DNA from: CBDTTW01 sp965363675
GTDB taxonomy: Bacteria; Bacteroidota; Rhodothermia; Rhodothermales; DASSAV01
Length of the DNA stretch: 35,391 nucleotides
Direction of reading: 5' to 3'
Assembly (NCBI GenBank): GCA_965363675.1
Contig: CBDTTW010000009.1
Span: 1-35,391 of the forward strand
Shown: positions 25,850 to 33,121 of the stretch, one piece after another
Layout of the letters: the number at the start of each line of letters is the position of its first letter
How positions within the stretch are numbered: position 1 is the stretch's first letter
Notes under the pieces: model-generated
Told to the model about the DNA's origin: nothing
The model's database searches: none
Seen by the model: only the letters and a program-made list of their open reading frames with translations
Program-made: the position numbers and the translations under genes

Positions 25850-26884
25850 TCAGAGCGCGTCTTTGAGACGGTCGATAAAGCCGATGGGCGTCGGATCGAC
25901 GCCGCGCGCAGCGGCCAGGTGCAACGACGCCCAGTCGCCCAGATGCACCGTCGAGAGCAGGCGCGCCAGGCGACTCCGGCCGCGGCTTTGCACCTCGATC
26001 CAGCAGCCCGCCCGCTCCTCCACGATGCTCCGCGTGGCGTCGATGCGGCGCTGCACGCGCGGGTGGTCCTCGGCGTCGCGCAGCACCACCACGCCGAGCT
26101 GCGAAGGCAACGCGCCGCCGTCCTCCCAGCCCATGATCTCGTTGTGGTTGAGTTCGGGGAAGCGGTTCACATAGGCGAGCCGCTTGCTGTTTTCGTGGAA
26201 CTGGCAGGCCCAGCGCGTCGCGGCCGCCTCCAGCAGCGCCGCCTCGGCGTAGACTACCGGCAAGCGTTCCCGGAGCGCCTCGGCGATCCGCAGCGGCTCC
26301 TCGTCACGCAGCGCCGCCATGCCCTCCGCCATCTGCGCCAGCAAGGCGTCGGTTTCCGCTACGTCTTCCTCGCTCGTGCGGAGCAGACCAATCCGCTGCG
26401 CAAGCGCGAACAGCGCCCCGAACGAGTATCCGAGGGCCGCGCGCGGCGGCATGCCTCCCGGAATGACGATATGGCTGACGCCCGCCGCCTGCGCCCGCCG
26501 CAGCGCCTCGCCTCCCGAGGCCACGCACACCACGGCGGCTTCCCGCCGTCGCGCCTCGTCGAAGATGGTCAGCGTCTCCTCGGTGTTGCCCGAAAAGCTG
26601 GAGATGATCACCAGGCTGTCGCGCCCGGCGTAGGCCGGCAGCGTATAGCCGCGCACGACGCTTACCGGAAGCGACGCCTCGGCGGCGGCCAGCGAGCGCA
26701 GCAAGTCGCCGCCGATGGCCGAGCCGCCCATTCCCGCAATCACGACGTGCCGCACGCCCTCCAACGACGCCTCCACCGGGGCCTCCGCTGCGATGGCCCG
26801 CGCGCGCCTGAAGTGCTCGGGGAAGGCCGCGATCAGCGCGTGCATGTTCTGGGAGTCGTGTTGCCGAATGTCTTCGAGCGTCAT
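25850..26884 (-). CDS. Bifunctional phosphoglucose/phosphomannose isomerase (SIS domain)
   Basis: A 344-residue member of the dual-specificity phosphoglucose/phosphomannose isomerase family, first known from archaea, interconverting fructose-6-phosphate with glucose-6- or mannose-6-phosphate. Features are GMGGSAIGGD (51-60), the SIS motif SSFSGNTEETL (95-105), then a second SIS domain with CQFHENSK (about 227-234) and the ELNHNEIMGWE segment (244-254) near the active site. A late His in STVHLGDW is also conserved. The length is normal (about 330). It starts 6 bases after the ptsI stop on the same strand, placing sugar phosphate isomerisation in the transcript of the phosphotransferase genes. 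Confidence 0.9.
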   Translation of the reverse strand: MTLEDIRQHDSQNMHALIAAFPEHFRRARAIAAEAPVEASLEGVRHVVIAGMGGSAIGGDLLRSLAAAEASLPVSVVRGYTLPAYAGRDSLVIISSFSGNTEETLTIFDEARRREAAVVCVASGGEALRRAQAAGVSHIVIPGGMPPRAALGYSFGALFALAQRIGLLRTSEEDVAETDALLAQMAEGMAALRDEEPLRIAEALRERLPVVYAEAALLEAAATRWACQFHENSKRLAYVNRFPELNHNEIMGWEDGGALPSQLGVVVLRDAEDHPRVQRRIDATRSIVEERAGCWIEVQSRGRSRLARLLSTVHLGDWASLHLAAARGVDPTPIGFIDRLKDAL

Positions 26885-26890
26885 GAGCGT

Positions 26891-28672
26891 TTAGCTTGGG
26901 GTGGATACGGAGTGCGGGACGTCGGCCATGTGGTTGGCGTGCATCCATTCCTGCACGATGCCGACGACCTGGGAAGCCTCCTGGGCTTGCAGGGCTTTTT
27001 GCGCAAGCTTGCGGGCGTCCTCGAAGGTGAGGTTGCGGACCATGCGCTTGACCTCGGGCAGGAAGCGCGGCGCCATGCTCAGCTCCCGTATGCCCAGGCC
27101 GATCAGGATGGGCGCCGCCTGCGGATCGGCGGCCAGCTCGCCGCACAGTCCTACGGAAATATGATGCTTCTCGGCGGCCGCCACCGTGAGTTCGATCAGC
27201 CGCAGCACCGCCGGGTGCAGCTCCGCATACAGCGGCGACACGAGGTCGTTTCCACGATCCACGGCAAGGGCGTACTGCGTCAGGTCGTTGCTGCCGATGG
27301 AGAAGAAATCCACCTCGGCGGCGAAGCAGTCCGCGCACAGCACCACAGAGGGCACCTCGACCATGATGCCGATGGGCGTATGGGGGTCGAAGTGCAACCC
27401 CTGTTTCCGCAGATCTGCCTGCGCTTCCTTGAGCATCTCTTTGAAGCGGTGCACCTCGCTGATCGTCGTGATCATCGGAAGCAAAATGCGCACCGGCCCG
27501 TGGGCGCTCGCTCTCAGGATGGACCGCAGTTGCGGCAGAAACAAATCCGGCTTGTCGAGCAGAATGCGGATGCCGCGCCAGCCGAGGAACGGGTTCTGCT
27601 CCCGGTGCGCCAGCGGCAGCACCTTGTCGCCGCCCAGGTCCAGCACGCGGAAGGTCGTCGGAGCGGGCGCCACGCGGTCCACGACTTCGTGGTAGAGCTT
27701 GTACTGGTCCTCCTCCGAAAACGTGAGCCGCCCCTTGACGAGGAACTGCATCTCCGTCCGGAACAGCCCGATGCCCTCGGCGCCGACCTCGGCAAGCAGA
27801 TCGCACTCCTCCTTGAACTCCGCATTCATGCGCAGGTGCACGCGGCGCCCGTCGAGCGTTTCCGAAACCAGCGGCGTGAGCGTCTTCTGGTCCTCCAGGC
27901 GCTGCTTGTACTCCTCGTGCTGCGCCCGCGCAGCCGCCAGCGTCTCGGGCGTCGGGTTCACCACGACGCGCCCGTTGTGGCCGTCCAGCACGATCAGGTC
28001 GCCGCTGTGCACCACCTCGGTGATGCCGTGCATCCCGACGACCGCCGGCAAATTGAGCGCGCGCGCCATGATCGACACGTGCGAGGTGGCCCCGCCGAAG
28101 TCCATGGCGCACCCGAGGATGTTGCGGCGGCTGAACAGGATCACGTCGGCCGCCGTCAGGTTCTCGGCCACGACAATCGAATTGTGGTCCACCTCGGAGA
28201 GGATCTTTCCCCGCCGCAGATGCCGCACGATGCGGTCCTGCACGTCGTGCAGGTCGTGCGCCCGCTCGCGCATGTAGTCGCTGTCGCTCGCGAGCAGCCG
28301 CTGCCGGTACCGGTCGAGCACGTCGAAAACGGCGTAATCGGCGTTGAAGTGCTCATTCCGGATGCGGTCGGTGATTTCATGGTACACCGACTCGTCGCGC
28401 AGCATGAGCATCTGGGCGTCGAAGATGCTGGCGCTCTCGTCGCCCAGCTTCTCCCGGGTGACCATGCCGATTTTCCGCAGCTCGCGCTCCGACTTGACCA
28501 CGGCTTCCTCGAAGCGCTCCAGTTCCGCGGCGACCTCCGAGGCTTCTACGCGCCGCTCCTCCACGTCGAAGGCTTCGCGCGTATACAGGTACACCGGCCC
28601 GATGGCGATGCCCGGCGCCACCCCGATGCCTTTTTTCTCGATTTCCTGCCGCGCGCTTCCCGTTTCCGGCAT
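26891..28672 (-). CDS. ptsI: Phosphoenolpyruvate-protein phosphotransferase (enzyme I)
   Basis: A 593-residue enzyme I of the phosphotransferase system; it takes phosphate from PEP and passes it to HPr. The phosphohistidine swivel domain has GGATSHVSIMARAL with active-site His198. The C-terminal PEP-binding TIM barrel shows GAEGIGLFRTE, GWRGIRI, SIGSNDLTQYALAVDRGN and the catalytic Cys in VGLCGELAAD. The order of domains and length are canonical. A strong ribosome site AGAGGAAG lies 6 bases before the ATG (plus-strand 28679-28686). ptsH is 80 bases upstream and the isomerase 6 bases downstream. No enzyme II gene is visible in the window. Confidence 0.96.
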   Translation of the reverse strand: MPETGSARQEIEKKGIGVAPGIAIGPVYLYTREAFDVEERRVEASEVAAELERFEEAVVKSERELRKIGMVTREKLGDESASIFDAQMLMLRDESVYHEITDRIRNEHFNADYAVFDVLDRYRQRLLASDSDYMRERAHDLHDVQDRIVRHLRRGKILSEVDHNSIVVAENLTAADVILFSRRNILGCAMDFGGATSHVSIMARALNLPAVVGMHGITEVVHSGDLIVLDGHNGRVVVNPTPETLAAARAQHEEYKQRLEDQKTLTPLVSETLDGRRVHLRMNAEFKEECDLLAEVGAEGIGLFRTEMQFLVKGRLTFSEEDQYKLYHEVVDRVAPAPTTFRVLDLGGDKVLPLAHREQNPFLGWRGIRILLDKPDLFLPQLRSILRASAHGPVRILLPMITTISEVHRFKEMLKEAQADLRKQGLHFDPHTPIGIMVEVPSVVLCADCFAAEVDFFSIGSNDLTQYALAVDRGNDLVSPLYAELHPAVLRLIELTVAAAEKHHISVGLCGELAADPQAAPILIGLGIRELSMAPRFLPEVKRMVRNLTFEDARKLAQKALQAQEASQVVGIVQEWMHANHMADVPHSVSTPS

Positions 28673-28752
28673 ATCTGGCTTCCTCTTTCTGCTGCACGTC
28701 GCGTTCTGCGCCGAGGGGCCGCCTGCCGGCGCGCTCCCGAGGCCCTGCGCCC

Positions 28753-29022
28753 CTACTTCACCTCGCCAAATCCCTGGTCGAACAAGTCCACCAGCGCATC
28801 CGCGGCTTCGTTCTCGTCGCGGCCTTCCAGCATCAGCGTCAGGCGCGCGCCCTGCTCGGCGGCCAGGGTCATCACGCCGATAATGCTCTTGCCGTTGATC
28901 TCGTACCCATCCTTCTGAATGAAGAAGTCGGACTGAAACTGCGACGCGGTGCGCACGATCATCGAGGCCGGCCGCGTATGCAGGCCCGCCCGGTTCGTGA
29001 CGGTCACTTCTCGTACCACCAT
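28753..29022 (-). CDS. ptsH: Phosphocarrier protein HPr
   Basis: An 89-residue HPr. The start at 29022 (MVVREVTVTN) is set by family homology; the longer open frame upstream overlaps the prenyl synthase. Active His15 is in GLHTRPAS. Ser46 lies in NGKSIIGVMTLAAEQG, the position phosphorylated by HPr kinase in bacteria that use HPr for regulation. C-terminal ALVDLFDQGFGE is typical. It carries phosphate from enzyme I (next gene) to enzymes II or to PTS-Ntr-type regulators. The gene follows the prenyl synthase by 67 bases on the same strand. Confidence 0.94.
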   Translation of the reverse strand: MVVREVTVTNRAGLHTRPASMIVRTASQFQSDFFIQKDGYEINGKSIIGVMTLAAEQGARLTLMLEGRDENEAADALVDLFDQGFGEVK

Positions 29023-29089
29023 GCTGGTTGCGCTGTAGTAAAGGGGCGTCCGAAAGCCCGGCCCCCCGGTGTGGCCGCTGCCGCTCTCG

Positions 29090-30088
29090 CTAGTGGGCCC
29101 GTGATTGTAGTTTGCGCACAATATACCGTATAACCGTGGAAGCTGCGCCGCGCGGGAACCGGTCGAGCGCGGCTTCGGCCAGCAGGCTGTGCCGCTCGAC
29201 GACGGCCGCCGTTTCCTCCAGCACGCCGGCCTGCTCCAGGCGGCGGCGCGCCTCGGGCACGTCCAGCGGGTCGAGCCCGCCTTGGGCGATGATCTTCCGG
29301 AACCATGCCTGTTCAGCCCCGCGCGTGCGCTCCAGGGCCAGCAGCAGCAGGTACGCGCGCTTGCCCTCCACCAGATCGCCGCCGATGGTCTTGCCCCAGC
29401 GCGCATCTTCGGCCGTCAGGTCGAGCAAGTCGTCCTGGATCTGAAAGGCCCGCCCGAGCTGCAAGCCCAACTCGCGCGCATGCGCCGTCGCCTCGGCAGG
29501 CCCGCCCGCGCAGAGGACGCCCAGCTCGAAGCACGCCTGGAGCAAGGCCGCCGTTTTCCGGTCGATCATGTGCAGGTAGTCCTTGATCGACACCTCCGGG
29601 CGCGTCTCGAAATCCTTGTCGAGGGCTTGGCCCTCGCACAGCAGGCGCACCATGCGGTGGAAGGCCGGCTGCGTTGCCACGGGCGCGCCCGCCAGCAGGC
29701 GGTACGACTCGGCCAGCAGCAGATCGCCGCAAAGAATGGCCGTCGGCTCGTTCCAGCGGCTATGCACGGTCGCGCGGCCCCGACGCGAGGCGGCGTGGTC
29801 CATGATGTCGTCGTGGACCAGCGTAAAGTTGTGGAACACCTCCACGGCCAGAGCCGCCGGCAGCGCCGCCTCGGGCTCCGCCCCGTAGGCTTCGGCCGCC
29901 AGCAACGTCAGGAGCGGGCGGATGCGCTTGCCGCCTGCCGCAAGCACGTAGCGGGCCGGCTCGTAGAGCGCGGCGGGCGCGGCGTCGGCGAACAACCCGG
30001 CAAGCCCGGCATCGACCAGCGCCAGCAGCGCGCCGACGCGCCGCTCGGCCTGCTGCGCCTCGCGCGACGCCGTCGGCTCAGCCGGCAT
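29090..30088 (-). CDS. Short-chain polyprenyl diphosphate synthase (FPP/GGPP type)
   Basis: A 332-residue trans-prenyltransferase. The first Asp-rich motif is DDIMD (93-97) and the second DDLLD (219-223). GGKRIRPLL (52-60), the GQALD segment and the KTAALLQACFELG stretch are also present. Phe88, five residues before the first motif, is bulky, which in this family usually limits products to C15-C20. The enzyme makes the precursor for carotenoids, quinone chains or archaeal-like lipids, in the cytoplasm. The start overlaps the adk stop by 11 bases (ATGCCGGCTGA), so translation is likely coupled with adk. A farnesyl versus geranylgeranyl product cannot be settled by eye. Confidence 0.9.
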   Translation of the reverse strand: MPAEPTASREAQQAERRVGALLALVDAGLAGLFADAAPAALYEPARYVLAAGGKRIRPLLTLLAAEAYGAEPEAALPAALAVEVFHNFTLVHDDIMDHAASRRGRATVHSRWNEPTAILCGDLLLAESYRLLAGAPVATQPAFHRMVRLLCEGQALDKDFETRPEVSIKDYLHMIDRKTAALLQACFELGVLCAGGPAEATAHARELGLQLGRAFQIQDDLLDLTAEDARWGKTIGGDLVEGKRAYLLLLALERTRGAEQAWFRKIIAQGGLDPLDVPEARRRLEQAGVLEETAAVVERHSLLAEAALDRFPRGAASTVIRYIVRKLQSRAH

Positions 30089-30725
30089 CCGGCGCCGCCT
30101 GTTCGATGAGCGCCTGCACGCGCCGCGCCACTTCCTCCACGGCGCCGCTGGCGTTGACCTGGTAGAGGTTCTGCCGCTCGGCGTAGTAGGCCTCTACGGG
30201 CTGCGTCTCGGTTTTGTACACACGCAAGCGGTTGCGGATGGCTTCCGGCTGATCGTCGGGGCGCTGGATCACATCCGCCGGATCGACGCCGGGCGGCGGC
30301 GGCAGAAACACCAGGTGGTAGCTCTCGCCGCTCACACGGTGCACGCGCCGGTCTGCGAGGCGCGCCACGATTTCCTCGTCCGGCACGTCGAGGCTGATGA
30401 CCGCGTCGATCTTCGCGCCGTGCGCGTCGAGGAACGCCGTCAGCCATTCGGCCTGCTCGACGGTGCGCGGGTAACCGTCCAGGATGAACTGGTCCAGGCC
30501 CGCTTCCTCGATGGCGTCCTCGGCGAGTCGCCGCACCACCTCCCCCGGCACGAGCTGCCCCGAGGCCACGTAGCGCTTGGCTTCCAGCCCCGCCGGCGTT
30601 CCGGCGGCCATGGCGGCGCGGATGATGGCGCCCGTCGAGATGTGCGCGAGCCGGTAGCGGCTGATCAGGAACTCGGCCTGCGTTCCTTTTCCGGCCCCGG
30701 GCGGGCCGAAAAGAATGAGTCTCAT
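30078..30725 (-). CDS. adk: Adenylate kinase
   Basis: A 215-residue adenylate kinase. The start is at 30725 (MRLILFGPPGAGKGTQ), not the longer frame to 30785. The P-loop GPPGAGKGT spans residues 7-15, with ISTGAIIRAA, GYPRTVEQAEWL (substrate site), the DRRVHRVSGESYH lid and the RPDDQPEAIRNRL motif. The lid has no Cys zinc-binding set, so it is the non-zinc form. It interconverts AMP, ADP and ATP in the cytoplasm. A candidate terminator ends about 15 bases before the ATG. It overlaps the prenyl synthase start by 11 bases. Confidence 0.95.
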   Translation of the reverse strand: MRLILFGPPGAGKGTQAEFLISRYRLAHISTGAIIRAAMAAGTPAGLEAKRYVASGQLVPGEVVRRLAEDAIEEAGLDQFILDGYPRTVEQAEWLTAFLDAHGAKIDAVISLDVPDEEIVARLADRRVHRVSGESYHLVFLPPPPGVDPADVIQRPDDQPEAIRNRLRVYKTETQPVEAYYAERQNLYQVNASGAVEEVARRVQALIEQAAPDAG

Positions 30726-30739
30726 GAAAACGTCCGATA

Positions 30740-30781
30740 GAAAGAAAAAGACCGCCGGGCGCCCCCGGGCGCTTGCGGCGG
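30740..30781 (-). terminator. Rho-independent terminator just upstream of adk
   Basis: On the minus strand a GC stem is built from two paired segments: outer CCGCCG with CGGCGG (30752-30757 and 3076-30781 on the plus strand) and inner GCGCCC with GGGCGC (30759-30772). It is followed by a TCTTTTTCTTT tract (plus strand 30740-30750). It can end transcripts from the small membrane-protein genes at 30850-31903. Because the tract stops about 15 bases before the adk ATG, it could also act as an attenuator for adk. Confidence 0.6.
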
Positions 30782-30790
30782 CCAAATTAC

Positions 30791-30826
30791 GACGGCCCCG
30801 GCCTGTGCGCTACAGGCGGGGCCGTC
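30791..30826 (-). other. Strong hairpin in the adk leader
   Basis: The arms GACGGCCCC and GGGGCCGTC are exact reverse complements, continued by GCCTGT / ACAGGC. This gives about 15 paired bases with a single bulged base and a 5-base loop (GCGCT). No T-tract follows directly. It may be a first stem of a leader that includes the terminator at 30740-30781, or an extra terminator stem. Confidence 0.5.
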
Positions 30827-30849
30827 GGATCTGCGCACAAGCCGCGCGC

Positions 30850-31431
30850 TCAGGCCTGCGGCTCTGCCGTCGCCGTCACCGTGATGTCGGCGTCCCGGAT
30901 GTCGTCGCCCGGACCGGCGCCGCTGATGATCATGTTCAGGTTGATCTTCTGCGTCGCGTAATCGACCCCGGTGCGCACGGCCATACCCACCGCCGCCGAT
31001 ACCGCCATCCGGATGAGATTTTTGATGAAGCTCTCCTCCGACTCCTCCGCGCGGCCGCCCACCACGATCAGCGGCGAGCGCTCCTGCAAGACGCGCCGGA
31101 TGGAAGCGCCCAGATCCTTGCCCGCCGCCGCGGTCTCCCGCGCTTCCTCCACCACGGCATCCACGTAGCGGTCGATCAGTTCGCGGTGCCGTTCGACCAG
31201 CTTCGGCCGGGAAGGCTCGGACTTCTTGCCGCCTCCGAACACCAGCCCCACCACCACGCCGGCGGCTACGGCCCCGAAGACCGAAACCACCGGGTTTTTC
31301 TTCAGCGCCTCCACCACGGCCTCGCCGATGGTCGTGACTTCCGTTTGCAGCGCGTCCATGCGCATCGAGATTTCTTCGGCCTTGCCGCGGAGCTGCGCTT
31401 CTATTTCTTCCTTCGAGATGATGCGGTCCAT
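30850..31431 (-). CDS. Membrane-associated protein of unknown function (YtxH-like)
   Basis: A 193-residue protein. It has an N-terminal amphipathic coiled coil (about residues 8-45), then a single Gly/Val-rich helix NPVVSVFGAVAAGVVVGLVFGGGKK (46-70). A charged helical middle (RHRELIDRYVDAVVEEARET) and a second hydrophobic stretch near 140-155 (FIKNLIRMAVSAAVGMAVRTG) follow. The coil-plus-glycine-zipper-helix layout recalls YtxH/DUF883-type stress-associated membrane proteins; this is a similarity of design, not a firm assignment. It lies 37 bases after the holin-like gene and is probably co-transcribed. Confidence 0.7.
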   Translation of the reverse strand: MDRIISKEEIEAQLRGKAEEISMRMDALQTEVTTIGEAVVEALKKNPVVSVFGAVAAGVVVGLVFGGGKKSEPSRPKLVERHRELIDRYVDAVVEEARETAAAGKDLGASIRRVLQERSPLIVVGGRAEESEESFIKNLIRMAVSAAVGMAVRTGVDYATQKINLNMIISGAGPGDDIRDADITVTATAEPQA

Positions 31432-31468
31432 GATGTACGGGCGTGTGCAGAGTGAGGAGGTTGGTTTT

Positions 31469-31903
31469 TCAGGCGGCTTCTATGCGCGCCGGTTCATCGC
31501 CGACTTTTTCCTTGGCGCGAAGCTCCAGCAGCTTGGGCTTGACGGCGATCACAGCCGCCGAGAGGAGGCCCAGCAGCACCGTCACGATCAGGAAGCCCCA
31601 CGCCGGATGCCCGAGCCATGCACCCAGGCCCAACGCCAACGTGATGAGCGCAAACAAGCCCGTCAGCGCGAAGAACACCCCGGCGATGGCCGAAACGAGC
31701 GCCTTGTTGGCCTTCTCGTCGATGCGCTCCTCGATCTCGACCTGCGTAAGCTTCATCTTCAGCTCGACCCACGACGTAAGGTCCTCGACCAGCCCCTTCG
31801 TGTGTTGGGTGATGCGCTCGACCTTGTTGGCCCCGGAAGGCAACTGCCGCTCGGAAGGAATGATCGTGGGCGCGTCCTCGGTGGTGACGGTTAGTTTTTC
31901 CAT
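31469..31903 (-). CDS. Holin-X/YqjE-like small membrane protein
   Basis: A 144-residue protein. The start at 31903 (MEKLTVTTEDAPT) is supported by its position after an inverted repeat; the open frame continues upstream but with poor content. A basic/acidic coiled region (about residues 25-65: HTKGLVEDLTSWVELKMKLTQVEIEERIDEKANK) precedes two membrane helices (about 67-92 and 99-120). This is the layout of the phage holin family Hol-X (YqjE-like), common as a chromosomal envelope protein outside phages. No other phage gene is nearby, so a prophage origin is not implied. The function is likely envelope-related. Confidence 0.75.
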   Translation of the reverse strand: MEKLTVTTEDAPTIIPSERQLPSGANKVERITQHTKGLVEDLTSWVELKMKLTQVEIEERIDEKANKALVSAIAGVFFALTGLFALITLALGLGAWLGHPAWGFLIVTVLLGLLSAAVIAVKPKLLELRAKEKVGDEPARIEAA

Positions 31904-31932
31904 GGGGTGGCGTGCGTTGAACAGCGTAGAGT

Positions 31933-31946
31933 TTCCACACGTGGAA
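31933..31946. promoter_or_regulatory. Inverted repeat upstream of the holin-like gene
   Basis: TTCCAC and GTGGAA are exact reverse complements with a 2-base spacer (AC). They lie 30 bases before the ATG at 31903. It could be a regulator's operator, but no regulator is adjacent and the site may be chance. Confidence 0.25.
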
Positions 31947-32025
31947 GCATACGGTCGGCGCAGAAGTTGCGACGGCGCGGCCACAAATGCACGACGGCGA
32001 CGGCTCCGGCAGGGGTTCTTTACAC

Positions 32026-32059
32026 ACAAATTACGCGCGCCGCGCCGCCCGGAGGCGGC
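32026..32059 (-). terminator. Candidate terminator after the LuxC-type gene
   Basis: Immediately after the stop codon, the minus strand reads GCCGCC, a TCCG loop, then GGCGGC (plus strand 32044-32059), giving a 6-bp stem. A short AATTTG stretch follows but no long T-run, so termination may be weak or the hairpin may only stabilise the mRNA end. Confidence 0.4.
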
Positions 32060-33121
32060 CTACAACGCATGCAGGAAAGCCATGGTGTCCAGCCCGTCGG
32101 GCGCCCAGTCCAGAGCGGGCTGCTGCGCCATGCCCAGCGCTTCGACGGGCGCCCCCGGCGCCTCGACCAGCCGGGCCGCCACGCGCGGCGAGGCCGTCAC
32201 GACCTGCACCGAAGCCCGGCGCGCCTGCATCCAGGCGGCGACCTCCCCCAGATCCGTGTATACGCTCCAGCGGACATGGCCGGGCGGCTGCGGCTCCGGC
32301 TCGCCTCGGCTCAGCAGAAACTCGTAGCCTTCGCCGTGCGCGTGCGGGCGTCCCAGCGCCCCGAGCAGCGCAGCCGGCATCTTGAGCGAGGGCGCGAGGC
32401 TCGGGTGCGCCGGAAACACCCCTCGGAACGCCGCGAACGCCTCCAGGTAGGCATCCGGCTCCAGCCCCTCCGGCGCCCACACCACGGCGACGTTGCGGCA
32501 GCCGTAGCCGTCGTGCAGCAGGGCGTCCTCGGCCAGGCGCTCGCGCTCGTCGGCCGTCTCGCGGCCGTCCAGCACGGCGGCACCGTAGCGGCGCCCGCGC
32601 CGCAGCAGCCGCTCCGGCGCTTTCCCATGGGCCGCCCACGCGCTCCCCACCCACTCCATGGTTTCGTCGGAGCCGGTCGCCAGCAGCGCATCGGCTTCCG
32701 CAAACAACTGCTCTGCCGTCGCAAAAGCGAGGGGCGCCGCCGGCGCGAAACGCCTGACCTCCCCGGCGAAGGCCGGCAGCAAGTGCGGCGAGCGGCTGCT
32801 CAGCGCGCCCACGTACCGATGACCGGTCAGCAGGACGGCCAGAAAATCCTGAAGCTCCCCGAGCGGGATGTTGCCCGCCGCAAGGGCCCCCACCGTACGC
32901 GCCCTAGGGGCAAGCCGCGCCCCCCGCCACGCCCGAAGCGCCTCCGCCGTGAGCAGGCTCATCTGCTGATTGACGGCGAAGGCCATCCCGGCCTCGGTAA
33001 AGCGGTTTCCGGGAGTCTCAAGGGTGCGGGCTTCGGCCTCGGCGCGCGCCGGATGCTCCGGGTCCGTCCACCGCGCCGCCGCCTCGGCGATGGCTTCTGC
33101 CAGATCGTCTTGCCGGCTCAT
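32060..33121 (-). CDS. LuxC-type acyl-CoA reductase
   Basis: A 353-residue protein. The start MSRQDD at 33121 overlaps the stop of the upstream gene by 4 bases (ATGA), and the longer frame upstream is discarded. It fits the acyl-CoA reductase (LuxC) family: ALRAWRGARLAPRARTVGALAAGNIPLGELQDFLAVLLTGHRYVG near residues 61-104, GSDETMEWVGSAW (150-162) and HDGYGCRNVAVVWAP with candidate catalytic Cys208. LuxC reduces activated fatty acids to aldehydes. Its partner LuxE-type synthetase is the gene immediately upstream. No luciferase subunits (LuxA/B) are in the window, so light production is not suggested. Family-wide, the residue conservation is moderate and the substrate is unknown. Confidence 0.8.
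   Translation of the reverse strand: MSRQDDLAEAIAEAAARWTDPEHPARAEAEARTLETPGNRFTEAGMAFAVNQQMSLLTAEALRAWRGARLAPRARTVGALAAGNIPLGELQDFLAVLLTGHRYVGALSSRSPHLLPAFAGEVRRFAPAAPLAFATAEQLFAEADALLATGSDETMEWVGSAWAAHGKAPERLLRRGRRYGAAVLDGRETADERERLAEDALLHDGYGCRNVAVVWAPEGLEPDAYLEAFAAFRGVFPAHPSLAPSLKMPAALLGALGRPHAHGEGYEFLLSRGEPEPQPPGHVRWSVYTDLGEVAAWMQARRASVQVVTASPRVAARLVEAPGAPVEALGMAQQPALDWAPDGLDTMAFLHAL

Noticed and set aside
22869..26174. A very long open frame on the plus strand opposite the Omp85-fusion gene
   Set aside because: It is antisense to clear coding sequence with conserved motifs, is rich in Arg/His/Val, and shows no domain pattern. Long antisense frames are expected at this GC content.
25823..28918. 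A second very long plus-strand frame opposite the isomerase and ptsI
   Set aside because: Same reasoning: it shadows two confidently identified enzymes and has no recognisable motif.
31469..31903. Prophage remnant based on the holin-like protein
   Set aside because: No lysin, capsid, terminase or integrase lies nearby, and this holin-like family is common as an ordinary chromosomal membrane protein.
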